Shown here: piece by piece, positions 47,984 to 58,076 of the stretch | How positions within the stretch are numbered: position 1 is the first letter of the stretch | How the letters are laid out: every line of letters starts with the position of its first letter | Origin: Chloroflexota bacterium | GTDB taxonomy: Bacteria; Chloroflexota; Anaerolineae; Anaerolineales; UBA4823 | Direction: 5' to 3' | Assembly (NCBI GenBank): GCA_029265355.1 | Contig: JAJUJL010000005.1 | Location: forward strand, 104,339 to 168,338 | DNA: 64,000 bases | Notes under the pieces: generated by a model | What the model was told of the DNA's origin: nothing | Seen by the model: the letters and a program-made list of their open reading frames with translations, nothing else | Databases searched by the model: none | Translations under genes and position numbers: made by a program

Positions 47984-48124
47984 AGCAGCGCTCCTTCTGA
48001 AAAATGATTGTGATCCAGGAGATTGGATTCCAGCCACCATCCCAATGCTCTAGCTTGTCCACGAATTCATATACGCAACAGAGATTGGCAGGTTGCACGG
48101 CTGCCCTGGTTGGGGGTGATCCAG

Positions 48125-49180
48125 CTATTGCGCCAATGCTGCTTCCAGCGCTTTGACATCCGAGGGCAGCACTTGCGGGGCGCGCATGCGCTGGGTAATG
48201 ATCTCTGGGTCTTTCAAGCCGTGCCCGGTGCACACTGCCACGATGCGCAAACCGGACGGATCCAGGCGACCTGCTCTGATCTCCACTTCCAGGCCCGCCA
48301 GGCCGGCTGCAGAAGCAGGCTCCACCCATATCCCCTCGCCCGCCAGGCGGCGCTGCATGGCAAGGATATCCTCATCGCTGACCGCCAGTATGCGTCCCTG
48401 TGATTGCTCGATGGCCTCCAGAGCCTGCTCGCCGCGCGCCGGGCGCCCAATGCGGATGGCGGTAGCAACCGTTTCGGGGTGCTCGACCGGATGTCCCAAC
48501 ACCAGCGGGGCCGCTCCAGCAGCCTGGGCGCCCAGGATACGCGGCAGTCCAGCGCTTTTCAAATGATGGTATTGACGGAAGCCCATCCAGTAAGCGGTGA
48601 TATTGCCGGCATTGCCCACCGGAAGGCACAGCCAATCCGGAGAGTTGCCCAGCGTATCGCTGATCTCGAAGGCAGCGGTCTTCTGACCTTCCAGGCGGAA
48701 AGGATTGAGCGAATTGACCAGAGCGATGGGCAGCTTTTGGCTGATCGCCACCACCATGCTCAACGCGTCATCAAAAGAGCCTTGCACCTGGATGATCTGC
48801 GCACCGTATGCCGCTGCTCCAGCCAACTTTCCGGCAGCCACCTTGCCCTGGGGAATGAGCACCACGGCGCGCATGCCAGCCCGAGCGGCATACGCTGCCG
48901 CTGAAGCGGCAGTGTTGCCTGTGGAGGCGCAGATGACAGTGTGGACGCCGCGCCCGGCTGCTTCGCTGATGGCGGCAGTCATACCGCGATCTTTGAAGGA
49001 TCCGGTGGGGTTGAGGCCTTCGAACTTCACATACAGCTCGAACCTGCCGCCCATCTCCTGCGCCAGGCGAGGCACGGGAATCAGCGGGGTATTGCCCTCC
49101 AACAGGCTCACTGTTTGGGTGTGGTCTGGCAAGTCCAGCAGGCCCCGGTAGCGGTGTAAAATGCCGTGGTAGGTAGTCAT
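48125..49180 (-). CDS. thrC: threonine synthase
   Basis: VSLLEGNTPLIPVPRLAQEMGGRFELYVKFEGLNPTGSFKDRGMTAAISEA, STGNTAASAAAYAARAGM. Confidence 0.92.
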   Translation of the reverse strand: MTTYHGILHRYRGLLDLPDHTQTVSLLEGNTPLIPVPRLAQEMGGRFELYVKFEGLNPTGSFKDRGMTAAISEAAGRGVHTVICASTGNTAASAAAYAARAGMRAVVLIPQGKVAAGKLAGAAAYGAQIIQVQGSFDDALSMVVAISQKLPIALVNSLNPFRLEGQKTAAFEISDTLGNSPDWLCLPVGNAGNITAYWMGFRQYHHLKSAGLPRILGAQAAGAAPLVLGHPVEHPETVATAIRIGRPARGEQALEAIEQSQGRILAVSDEDILAMQRRLAGEGIWVEPASAAGLAGLEVEIRAGRLDPSGLRIVAVCTGHGLKDPEIITQRMRAPQVLPSDVKALEAALAQ

Positions 49181-49530
49181 ACTTTGGCTGGATCTTCAGA
49201 TGGGAAAGGTGAGATGCGGATGCGTTTCTCTGCCAGGGCGGCGCACTGCGGGTTGATCTCATACCCAACAAAACTCCGCCCAGAGGGGATAGCCGCCAGC
49301 GCCGACTGACCGCCTCCCAGGAAGGGGGCCAATACGACTTCACCCTGATACGTGACCAGGTTGACACAGGCTCGCCCTCCCGGCACCAGCGCGCGTTTGA
49401 CTTTACGATCCGTGGGTAGATGCTGGTGGAGCCGACTTTGATAGAAAGGCGAGGCGTCGTGGTTGGCTCTAGCAGGAGAGCCATAGTTGCTGGTGCGTGC
49501 GCCAGAGCGGCTGCGAGGGTTTTTGGGCAT
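49177..49530 (-). pseudogene. relict of an N4/N6 DNA methyltransferase with internal deletions
   Basis: NYGSPARANHDASPFYQSRLHQHLPTDRKV joined to ALVPGGRACVNL joined to TYQGEVVLAPFLGGGQSALAAIPSGRSFVGYEINPQCAALAEKRI; SPPY/DPPY catalytic segment absent. Confidence 0.6.
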
Positions 49531-49546
49531 AATGATCAGTGGCTGC

Positions 49547-50158
49547 TCACGGCATGGCGCCGACGGTGATCAGGTCTTGGAGGTGATCGAAGATCGTGGG
49601 GCCAATTCCGGGCACGTCTTGAATGGCTTCGGCCGATTGAAACGGGCCATTCTCAGTACGATAAGCAATGATCCTTTGGGCAAGTTCTGGTCCGATTTCC
49701 GGCAGGCTTTCCAGTTCTTCCTGTGTGGCAGTGTTGATGTTTACCAGCGTTGGCTGCGCGCTGCGCTGCGCAGGTGGAGCGATAACGGACGGGCCATCTT
49801 CGAAAGCAGTCTGGTTCAACGCCGGCACAAACAACGCCATACCATCTTCTAACACCGCCGCCTGGTTGATGGCTTGTGCGTCCGCGTCGGGCGTCAGTCC
49901 GCCGGCTGCCTGGATGGCCTGGTACACGCGACTGCCTGCAGGCAGGCTATAAACTCCCGGTTGCTGAACTGCCCCGCCAACATGCACCAGCATTGCACCC
50001 TGCGTGGGCGGCGGCTGAAGCTCAATGGCCCCGCCGCGTGGGGGGGCGGTGGCAAGCAGGATAATCCCGGAAGCCAGCAAGCCGATCAGCACGCCTGCTG
50101 CGAGCATCCAGAGATAATCCCGTCTGGAAGGTTGAGATGGTGACGGTGATTGTGCCAC
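49547..50158 (-). CDS. ComEA-like protein (SLBB + helix-hairpin-helix)
   Basis: MLVHVGGAVQQPGVYSLPAGSRVYQAIQAAGGLTPDAD; VNINTATQEELESLPEIGPELAQRIIAYRTENGPFQSAEAIQDVPGIGPTIFDHLQ. Confidence 0.93.
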   Translation of the reverse strand: MAQSPSPSQPSRRDYLWMLAAGVLIGLLASGIILLATAPPRGGAIELQPPPTQGAMLVHVGGAVQQPGVYSLPAGSRVYQAIQAAGGLTPDADAQAINQAAVLEDGMALFVPALNQTAFEDGPSVIAPPAQRSAQPTLVNINTATQEELESLPEIGPELAQRIIAYRTENGPFQSAEAIQDVPGIGPTIFDHLQDLITVGAMP

Positions 50159-50257
50159 GCGTTTTATGCCTGACCTATCACCCCGGGTTCAAGCGCCCCG
50201 GCGGGTGGATGCCCATCGCCTGATCAAAAAAACGCAACTCAGCGAAAGAAATTGACT

Positions 50258-51244
50258 TCAGCCGTTTAGCTTCAGGCTCAACCCCAGGCGCTGGCGCGCT
50301 GCATCAACATGCAAAACGCGGGCCTGGACATGCTGGCCCTCAACCAGCAGCTCTTCTGGCCGGGCATCATCAACCTCATCCCCCATTTCCGAGATGTGGA
50401 TGAGGCCATCCAGTCCTTCCTCAAGCCGGGCAAAGGCGCCAAAATTCACCATACTGGTAATCACAGCGTCTACCACCTGGCCAACTTTATAACGCTCTTC
50501 TGCGGTTTCCCAGGGATTGGCGTGCAAGCGTTTCAAGCTGAGTGCCACGCGCGAGCGCTCTGAGTCGATCGAAATGACATACACCTGGACTTCCTGTCCA
50601 TACTGCAGCACATCGCTCGGGTGACGGACGCGTCCCCAGGAGATCTCAGAAACGTGAATCAACCCTTCGACTCCGCCTAAATCAACAAACACGCCAAAGT
50701 CTGTGATATTGGTCACGGTTCCACGCACACACTGGCCAGGGTACAGGCGTTCCAGGATCTGGTTACGGCTACCAGAGGCTGCCTGGGCGGCGCGCTCGGA
50801 AAAAACCACCCTGCCGCGCTGCTCGTCACACTCGATCACCTTGAGCTGAAGCGTGCGGTTCAAGTAGGCAGCCAGAGCATCGCGCTGTTCTGCCTCGGGC
50901 TTTTCTCCTGCCAGGTCAACCAAATGCGAAACTGGCACAAAACCGTGCAGGCGTTCCCCCGCCACCAGCAGCCCACCGCGATTGAAGCCAGTCACCTGCA
51001 GCGAACAGACCCGGTCTTGCAGGTAGAGACTCTGGGCGTATTCCCAGTCCACCTGATTGGACTCCTGGGTTTTCCGCTGGCCTGCTGGGCGCGAATTCCC
51101 CGCCGATGGAATTGGGCTGCGCTTTTGGACAGGCATATATTGGGCTTCGTCTTCAGTTAATACGGCTTCCCACCAGGATTCGTCTAGCGGTGGCGGCCCC
51201 CCGTTTTCTCGACGTTGGATAGGTTTAGTCACCATTAAGTTCAC
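50258..51244 (-). CDS. S1 RNA-binding domain protein (three S1 repeats)
   Basis: CVRGTVTNITDFGVFVDLGGVEGLIHVSEISWGRV; VVDAVITSMVNFGAFARLEEGLDGLIHISEM. Confidence 0.9.
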   Translation of the reverse strand: MNLMVTKPIQRRENGGPPPLDESWWEAVLTEDEAQYMPVQKRSPIPSAGNSRPAGQRKTQESNQVDWEYAQSLYLQDRVCSLQVTGFNRGGLLVAGERLHGFVPVSHLVDLAGEKPEAEQRDALAAYLNRTLQLKVIECDEQRGRVVFSERAAQAASGSRNQILERLYPGQCVRGTVTNITDFGVFVDLGGVEGLIHVSEISWGRVRHPSDVLQYGQEVQVYVISIDSERSRVALSLKRLHANPWETAEERYKVGQVVDAVITSMVNFGAFARLEEGLDGLIHISEMGDEVDDARPEELLVEGQHVQARVLHVDAARQRLGLSLKLNG

Positions 51245-53187
51245 CTTGCCTCACTCGATGGATTGGGTTGCTCAGCATTGGCAGGAAGGGTCTCTTCCTC
51301 CAACGCCTGTTTCTCCATTTCAAGCATTGCATTGGCTACCGCCTCAATCGCAACGCGTTGCTTGCGGTATAAATCCGCCTCCGACATAGCCAGCCGCATG
51401 GCAACTTCACGCACCTTGCGGCCTTCCATAAACTTCATTTCTAAAATATTATACAAAATCCATTCACCTGTAAAGCGTCTCTCGCCTTCAGGGCGAACAT
51501 GTTCCACTGCGGTGCGCAAAATAGACCGCAACGCATTGGTGGGATTGCCTTCGTGCTCCTGTAAAGCACGTTGCACAATCTTCAAGCGCATCAAAGGGCT
51601 GTCGGTCAATTTCGGCCCGCCCCAATAATGAGTTAAAGCGTCTTTTACCCAACGGGATAGGTTGCTCTGTTCGATGCTCACCCCAGGCTGGGTGAGAACA
51701 TCCACCAGCGCCCCCCGCCCCCCGTAACGAGTAGCTGCCCGCAATGTCTGGATTAATTCTACCTCAGGAGTCAAAACTTCGAGTGAAGCAAATACCCGGC
51801 GCTGTAAAAGACGATCTTCCAGGGCCATCGCCGCACGCTGCGAGAGCAGCAAAAGCGACTCGATCTGATCCGGCTCCAAAGACTGCTCAGGCTGCCTGCT
51901 GACACCCAGCAAGCCCAGCAATCCGCTGCCTTCTGCCCGGGCAGCAAATAGCGGCACCAACCAATACTCTCCCCAGGTAAACAGCCGCCCGCCAAAACCA
52001 TTGCGGTGCACCTGTTCCAATAGGACATCGGACAGGTCGGACTGTTCCGGGATATCCGGTGAGCCAATGGAGATCAAAGTCTCCAGGCCGTCGTCACCCA
52101 CACCGGTGACAAATGCTGCCGGGCTCTGCAGTTGGTCACAAATGGCCGCCAACACGGATTCGAGAAATTGGCGCAAGTCCGAGCTGGTGAGCAGCCTCTC
52201 TTCCATGCGCTGGAGCAGGTCGATATCCTGGCGATCGCCGCCATGGAATAACCATCGCTCCCAGTGCGGCGCTGCCAGGGTAATGGCATATTGCAATACG
52301 AGGATGGACGCCACCATCAGCACCGGCACAGCGGCGTTGTACTCCAGCCCAAAGCGCTCCCCCGCACGGCGGGCAAGGGTGGTGATCGCCAACACCGTGG
52401 AGGCTGTCACCGGACCGCGCATCAACCACTTGAACAGGCGGCGCTTGACCACCCGATCGGGCCACGGCACGCCAAAGAAAGCCACGCCGTACGCCATCAG
52501 CACCAGCAGCGCTGAAACCATCAAATTGCTGATCATCGCTGCCAGCCAGAACCAGGCCGGGTGGTTGGCTGCCAGGCCAGGACCCAGCAGCAAATACGGA
52601 TAAGAACCCAAAGCAGGCGCCAGGCCGCCAATCATCAAATAGGCCATGCGCCGCCGGCTGGCGCTGGATACCGTGCGCTGGTAAGCGCGCAGCAAGTTGA
52701 CGCCAGCCCATAAAATGACCAAAGCATAGTAGACGGTAAATATCCAGGTGAGCGGCGTGCGAGCCAGGTATGGGGCAGGCTGGCGGCTCTCTACCAGCGG
52801 ACCCACCAGCAGCGAGAACGGCAGAGTAGCCAGAAATGCGACCGAAAATAGATACATCAGGCGCACGGCCAGTCGCCGTCGGCCGCGCGACGGGCGCCCC
52901 GTGGTTGCCAGCAGTGCATCTGAAAAGTGCAGATAGGTGGGAGGCAGAAATACAATGCCCACCCATTGCAGGCGCAGCCAGAACTCCAGCTCCGGGCCGG
53001 GGACGGTGATTGAACTCAGCGCATCGCCCGTAAATACAATCACCACACACGCCAGGATGAAAGCAAAGGACCGCACCACCCGGTCTTTTAGATTAAGCGT
53101 CAGGGCATACAGCAGCAGCGAGAATGCTGTGATGGAAATACCGGCTGCCAGAAGCTCGTTGATCGTTTGCAGAATACTGATAAACAC
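51241..53187 (-). CDS. multi-TM sensor protein with GAF-like region and C-terminal helical domain
   Basis: About 8 N-terminal TM segments, GAF-like middle; C-terminal TGEWILYNILEMKFMEGRKVREVAMRLAMSEADLYRKQRVAIEAVANAMLEME. Confidence 0.65.
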   Translation of the reverse strand: MFISILQTINELLAAGISITAFSLLLYALTLNLKDRVVRSFAFILACVVIVFTGDALSSITVPGPELEFWLRLQWVGIVFLPPTYLHFSDALLATTGRPSRGRRRLAVRLMYLFSVAFLATLPFSLLVGPLVESRQPAPYLARTPLTWIFTVYYALVILWAGVNLLRAYQRTVSSASRRRMAYLMIGGLAPALGSYPYLLLGPGLAANHPAWFWLAAMISNLMVSALLVLMAYGVAFFGVPWPDRVVKRRLFKWLMRGPVTASTVLAITTLARRAGERFGLEYNAAVPVLMVASILVLQYAITLAAPHWERWLFHGGDRQDIDLLQRMEERLLTSSDLRQFLESVLAAICDQLQSPAAFVTGVGDDGLETLISIGSPDIPEQSDLSDVLLEQVHRNGFGGRLFTWGEYWLVPLFAARAEGSGLLGLLGVSRQPEQSLEPDQIESLLLLSQRAAMALEDRLLQRRVFASLEVLTPEVELIQTLRAATRYGGRGALVDVLTQPGVSIEQSNLSRWVKDALTHYWGGPKLTDSPLMRLKIVQRALQEHEGNPTNALRSILRTAVEHVRPEGERRFTGEWILYNILEMKFMEGRKVREVAMRLAMSEADLYRKQRVAIEAVANAMLEMEKQALEEETLPANAEQPNPSSEAR

Positions 53188-53226
53188 TACCAGACCTACC
53201 CGTTCCGTCCCGTCGGAAGAATAAGC

Positions 53227-53766
53227 TCAGCGCAGCGACCTGGCGAAAAACAAGCCAATATCATGATTGGCATAATAACGGTCATTATAGCCACAAAAGT
53301 CGAAACCGAGTTTCTGGGCCAAGCGGATGCAGGCAATGTTTTTGGGTTGCATCTCCAATACCAGTCGGCGGCTGGCATGCTGTTCGCCCCACTCCTGAGC
53401 CGCCAACACCAGGGCGCTGCCAATGCCCTGCCTGCGGACGCGGCGCATCACTGCCAGGTCGGTTATCCAGGTGGTCAGCGGGGCAATATTCAACATCAGG
53501 CTGACATACCCAACCACTGCCTCCTCCATAACTGCTACCAGGATGCCGGAGCGATTCGTCCATTCATCTTTAAGCCTGTCAACTGGGCGAGGATAATCCA
53601 CCCGCACCGAGCGCGGCAGCCGGATCTCTCGAAAAGAGACGTTGACCTGTTTCTCCTCGCTCTGAATTTCCATCTGCCAGACGAATTCCGCCGTGTAATG
53701 ATGGTCAATAGCGGTCAAAACCGGTATATCTGAGGCAATTGCGGGTCGAATTTGAATTTCGGGCAT
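53227..53766 (-). CDS. GNAT-family N-acetyltransferase
   Basis: ITDLAVMRRVRRQGIGSALVLAAQEWGEQHASRRLVLEMQPKNIACIRLAQKLGFDFCGYND. Confidence 0.92.
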   Translation of the reverse strand: MPEIQIRPAIASDIPVLTAIDHHYTAEFVWQMEIQSEEKQVNVSFREIRLPRSVRVDYPRPVDRLKDEWTNRSGILVAVMEEAVVGYVSLMLNIAPLTTWITDLAVMRRVRRQGIGSALVLAAQEWGEQHASRRLVLEMQPKNIACIRLAQKLGFDFCGYNDRYYANHDIGLFFARSLR

Positions 53767-53780
53767 AGAATTATCTTCCT

Positions 53781-54479
53781 CTAAGGGGGTGTTTGCTCAT
53801 TGATGACGCGCACTTGCACCACGCAGGGTGGCCTGCTTTGCCCCTGGTTATCCACCACCACCAGGCTGAGCTGGTGATAACCCGGAGGTAACAGGCCTGT
53901 ATTCCACACCCCCAGGCTGCTATTTTGCTTTACCTCATTGCCCGCCAGTATGGTCAACCAATTGCTTTCTTCCGGGCGTTTCATTTCCAGTTTATAAAAG
54001 CCGAAATTGGGAATATTGGCGGTTCCAGATATGGTAATAGAAGCGCTGATATCCGATCCTTCAACTGGTTGGGTGATTTCGATCTGCCCGGGGATGCAGC
54101 CCGAAACACCGGTCTGTTCAACCGTGAGGGTGGGCGTGAGCACCGCGGCCGCTGGTTCGGTTGCAACGGCTGGCAGAGTGGTGGTAGCTGTCGCCAACAG
54201 GTCAATGGTGGGCGTTGCCAGAGCGTACACGCCTGGGACGGCCGGTGCAATATAGGATACTAACACAAATTCAACAATTGCAGCAGCCAGCAGCATCACC
54301 AAGAGGCTGGCAGAACGATTCAAGCGCGTCTGTGCGCTTTCTCGCTCGAGGCCAAAAGCCGCCCCCCGCAGCTCCTGCCAGGCCTGGATCATCTTTCTAA
54401 AAGCATACGCCCCCAAGAATGCCAATCCCAGATAGATCCAAACATCTAATGCCCGAAAAAACCGAAGCGCATCTTCCAT
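53781..54479 (-). CDS. hypothetical membrane protein with C-terminal beta-rich domain
   Basis: Two TM segments; EITQPVEGSDISASITISGTANIPNFGFYKLEMKRP. Confidence 0.65.
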   Translation of the reverse strand: MEDALRFFRALDVWIYLGLAFLGAYAFRKMIQAWQELRGAAFGLERESAQTRLNRSASLLVMLLAAAIVEFVLVSYIAPAVPGVYALATPTIDLLATATTTLPAVATEPAAAVLTPTLTVEQTGVSGCIPGQIEITQPVEGSDISASITISGTANIPNFGFYKLEMKRPEESNWLTILAGNEVKQNSSLGVWNTGLLPPGYHQLSLVVVDNQGQSRPPCVVQVRVINEQTPP

Positions 54480-54494
54480 TTAGGCAATGCAGAT

Positions 54495-55331
54495 TTATAA
54501 ACGTCGAAGAACGCCCCGGATCAGCGCTATCAGCCTGGGAACAATGATTTCTCCGGCGGCCAAAACCTCCTCGTGCGTGGTCAATGTCTCGCCGTCCAGG
54601 TTGGCTTTATTGCTGATACCCGAGATACCCAGCACGCGCTGCCCACCATGCCTCGCCACGGTAGCTTCAGGCACAGTTGACATACCTACCGCGTCGGCGC
54701 CGATCATGCGCAGGAAACGCAAATCCGCCGGCGTCTCAAAGGATGGCCCTGCCAGGCAAACATAAATCCCTTCGCGCAGGGGAATGCCTGCTTCGGCCGC
54801 CACCTGGCGGGCCAGTTTACCGAGCTGGCGATCATAGACCTGGCTCATATCCGGGAAGCGCGGCCCCAGATCATCCAGGTTTGGCCCGCGCAGCGGCGAT
54901 AGCCCCGCCATGCCGATCAGGTTGAGATGATCGGTGATCAGCATCAGGTCGCCAGGCGAAAAATCTGGGTTCACCGAGCCGGCCGCATTGGTAATAATGA
55001 CCATTTCGATTCTCAGTCGCTGCATCACGCGTATCGGTAAGCCCACCTGGGGCATGCTGTAGCCCTCGTAATAGTGGGCGCGCCCTTGCATAACCAACAC
55101 AGTCTGACCTTCCAGCTCACCGATGACCAGCCTGCCCTGGTGCCCCTGCACCGTGGAAACCGGCCAGCCAGGAATCTCTGAATAAGGTATGTGCACGGCG
55201 CCTTCAACCGAATTTGCTAATCCTCCCAAACCCGAGCCCAGGATGATACCCACAGACGGCTGCCGCACGAGGCGAGCGCGCACAGCCTCTGCCGCCTGGT
55301 CGATTTGTGCCAGTGTCAGGTGTTCACTCAT
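54495..55331 (-). CDS. punA: purine nucleoside phosphorylase
   Basis: VGIILGSGLGGLANSV, QGRAHYYEGYSMPQVGLPIRVM, LAGPSFETPADLRFLRMIGADAVGMSTVPEATVARHGG. Confidence 0.95.
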   Translation of the reverse strand: MSEHLTLAQIDQAAEAVRARLVRQPSVGIILGSGLGGLANSVEGAVHIPYSEIPGWPVSTVQGHQGRLVIGELEGQTVLVMQGRAHYYEGYSMPQVGLPIRVMQRLRIEMVIITNAAGSVNPDFSPGDLMLITDHLNLIGMAGLSPLRGPNLDDLGPRFPDMSQVYDRQLGKLARQVAAEAGIPLREGIYVCLAGPSFETPADLRFLRMIGADAVGMSTVPEATVARHGGQRVLGISGISNKANLDGETLTTHEEVLAAGEIIVPRLIALIRGVLRRL

Positions 55332-55375
55332 CGTTTCTCCAACAATTTACCAGAACCTATCCGAAAATTCGTGAC

Positions 55376-55422
55376 TGTGGGGGTGTTGGGTACAGGCTGC
55401 GCCCACACCCAACACCCCCACA
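55376..55422. repeat. large hairpin TGTGGGGGTGTTGGGT-N15-ACCCAACACCCCCACA
   Basis: Perfect 16-bp inverted repeat in the ltaE-punA gap. Confidence 0.75.
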
Positions 55423-55481
55423 CCCCAATCATGGCAGCGCAGAGCCCATTCAATTGCAATAATTATAACATGCGCGAAATA

Positions 55482-56549
55482 TCATGCAGCCAGCGAATGG
55501 CTCATGCCGGCCGTCTGCAGCACATCCGCAAAAGCCTGTATGGCCTGCTCCACAGCCCGATCATCGATCCAGTAATGGGTTACTAACCGGAAACGGCGAG
55601 CGCCGACAACCCCGACCAGTACCCCTCGCTCCGCCAGCATCTCCGCTACCTGCTCCGCCTGGTAGGGAATTTCCTGCGAGAGGGATAAGAACACCATGTT
55701 GGTGTGCGGGCTGTTGGCATCAAGCAAAATGCCCGGAATCCGCGCCAGACCTTGCGCCAGGCAGCGCGCCCGGGCGTGGTCTTCCGCCAGCCGGTCGATG
55801 TTCTGTTCCAGGGCGACGATGCCAGCGGCAGCTAAAACACCCGCCTGGCGCATGCCGCCACCCAACTGCTTGCGGATGCGGTGCGCCTGTTTGATAAAGA
55901 CGCGCGATCCGCATAGCACCGATCCAACCGGAGCGCACAACCCTTTGCTCAAGCAAAAAGTCACCGAATCCGCTGGCTCTGCCAGATCACGGGCACTGAC
56001 GCCTTGCGCTACGGCGGCGTTGAAAATGCGCGCGCCATCCAGGTGCAACACCAGGCCATGCGCGTGAGCCAGGTCTCCCACCGCGCGCGTATATTCCACG
56101 CTCAGCGCCACCCCACCGCAGCGGTTATGGGTATTTTCCAGACTGACCAGACGTGTGATCGGCTGGTGGTCATCATCTGGGCGAATGCCATCCAGGATAG
56201 CTTGCAGCGCCAGCGTGCCATCCGGCTGGTTGGGAATCTGGCGGGAATGCACCCCACCCAGAGCCGAGATGCCGCCGGCCTCATACAGGAAAGTATGCGC
56301 CAGGTGCCCGAGCATGGCCTCGTCACCGCGCTGGCAATGCGCCAGGATGGCTACCAGGTTTCCCATGGTTCCCGAAGCCACGAACAAGCCGGCTTCCTTA
56401 CCCAGCATGGCCGCCGCCATCTCTTGCAGGCGGTTAACAGTGGGGTCCTCGCCGTAAACGTCGTCGCCCAGGGCTGCCGAGGTCATGGCGGCGCGCATTG
56501 CCGGGGTCGGCAACGTCACGGTATCAGAGCGAAGGTCTATCTTCTCCAT
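55482..56549 (-). CDS. ltaE: low-specificity L-threonine aldolase family
   Basis: [81 protein letters not shown]. Confidence 0.95.
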   Translation of the reverse strand: MEKIDLRSDTVTLPTPAMRAAMTSAALGDDVYGEDPTVNRLQEMAAAMLGKEAGLFVASGTMGNLVAILAHCQRGDEAMLGHLAHTFLYEAGGISALGGVHSRQIPNQPDGTLALQAILDGIRPDDDHQPITRLVSLENTHNRCGGVALSVEYTRAVGDLAHAHGLVLHLDGARIFNAAVAQGVSARDLAEPADSVTFCLSKGLCAPVGSVLCGSRVFIKQAHRIRKQLGGGMRQAGVLAAAGIVALEQNIDRLAEDHARARCLAQGLARIPGILLDANSPHTNMVFLSLSQEIPYQAEQVAEMLAERGVLVGVVGARRFRLVTHYWIDDRAVEQAIQAFADVLQTAGMSHSLAA

Positions 56550-56573
56550 GATGAAATCTGCTCCTGTTTGTAT

Positions 56574-57527
56574 CTAGCGGGTTAGCCCCGTCTGGGCTGC
56601 ATGGCGCAACTGGTTCAACACCGCTTCCAGCTCGGAAGGGAGCGGCGCCGAAAACGTGCGCGCGGCAGCGCCGGGCGATAAAGCGAGCGTGATACGCGCC
56701 GCATGCAAAAAATGGCGCTGGATGGCAATGGTCGGCGTCCTCCGTCCATACACCGTGTCGCCGACGACCGGGCAGCCTAAGAACTGCATGTGCAAGCGGA
56801 TCTGGTGGGTGCGCCCGGTGATAGGGTGCACCTCGATGAAGGTGTGGGCGGGGAAACTTTCCAGGGTAAAGTACTCGCTGATTGCGGCGCGGCCTTTGGC
56901 CCCCGTCACCACCGCCATCTGCTTGCGGTCTGCAGCGCTGCGCCCAATCGGCGCTTCCACTCGCCCCTTGGGCGTGGGAGGACGCCCATCCACCAGCGCC
57001 AGATATACCTTGGAGACCTTGCGGGAGCGAAACTGCTCTTGTAGCCAGCGATGGGCGGCGTCGTTCTTCGCCAGCAGGATCAACCCGGAGGTGTTTTTGT
57101 CCAGGCGATGCACCACACCTGGACGCACCTCGCCGTGGATCCCCTCCATCTCTGGGGCATGCGCCAGGGCAGCATGCACCAGGGTACCCTGGGCGTGCCC
57201 CGCCGCAGGATGCACCACCATACCGGCAGCTTTGTTGATAATCAATACATCCTGGTCTTCGTAGATGATGTCCAGCGGTATAGGCTCCGGCTTGAGCGCA
57301 GAAGGTTCATTGGGTGGAATATGCACACTCACTCGCGCAGCGCTTTCCAAGATTTGCCCCGCCTTGCGCGCCGGAACGCCGTTCACCCATACCCGCCCAT
57401 CCTTGATCAGCCCTTGCAGGCGCGAGCGCGAGTACTCTGGCAAACAGGCCACCAGAAAATGATCCAGGCGGGGCGGATCCGAGGCCTGGCGCTGGAATTC
57501 CAGGCTGCGCTCACTCAAGGTGGGCAT
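56574..57527 (-). CDS. RluA-family 23S rRNA pseudouridine synthase
   Basis: S4-like N-terminus; VLIINKAAGMVVHPAAGHAQGTLVHA, RPGVVHRLDKNTSGLILLAKN, VHPITGRTHQIRLHMQFLGCPVVGDTVYG. Confidence 0.95.
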   Translation of the reverse strand: MPTLSERSLEFQRQASDPPRLDHFLVACLPEYSRSRLQGLIKDGRVWVNGVPARKAGQILESAARVSVHIPPNEPSALKPEPIPLDIIYEDQDVLIINKAAGMVVHPAAGHAQGTLVHAALAHAPEMEGIHGEVRPGVVHRLDKNTSGLILLAKNDAAHRWLQEQFRSRKVSKVYLALVDGRPPTPKGRVEAPIGRSAADRKQMAVVTGAKGRAAISEYFTLESFPAHTFIEVHPITGRTHQIRLHMQFLGCPVVGDTVYGRRTPTIAIQRHFLHAARITLALSPGAAARTFSAPLPSELEAVLNQLRHAAQTGLTR

Positions 57528-58038
57528 CCTCCGGGGAAGCCGGCGCTGCGGCTTCCTCCTGCGCCGCAGACTGGCGATCTTTCAGCCAGATGCCAATGAT
57601 CAACACGGCAACGCCGCTGGAGATGCTGGCATCAGCAATATTGAACACAGCAAAATTACCCAGGGAGATAAAATCGGTGACATAGCCCTGTGTCAGGCGA
57701 TCCACCAGATTGCCGAGCGCGCCGCCCAGCTGCAAGCCCATGGCCAGGCGCAAGATACGATCCTGGCGCGGCACCTGGGGAAAATAATATAAGATAGCAA
57801 TCGAAACGATGATCGCCAGGATCGTAAAGACACCCCCAAAATCTTGCAGGATGCCAAAAGCTGCGCCAGTGTTTTTCCAATGCACGATGCGGGCGTAGTG
57901 GGTCAGCCAGGGCCAGGGCGACCAGAAACCTCCGAACGGTATGTTTGCTTCCACCAGAGACTTGGTCCATTGATCCAGAGCAACGATCACGCCTGCCATC
58001 AGCCCCAGCCCCAGGTAATCTTTTAGGGTTTGTTTCAA
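57511..58038 (-). CDS. lspA: lipoprotein signal peptidase II
   Basis: VALDQWTKSLVEANIPFG, HWKNTGAAFGIL, GALGNLVDRLTQGYVTDFI, FAVFNIADASISSGV. Confidence 0.95.
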   Translation of the reverse strand: MKQTLKDYLGLGLMAGVIVALDQWTKSLVEANIPFGGFWSPWPWLTHYARIVHWKNTGAAFGILQDFGGVFTILAIIVSIAILYYFPQVPRQDRILRLAMGLQLGGALGNLVDRLTQGYVTDFISLGNFAVFNIADASISSGVAVLIIGIWLKDRQSAAQEEAAAPASPEDAHLE

Positions 58039-58076
58039 GGTTTGCTCCCAGACGAGTGTTTACAACAGTTACCATT

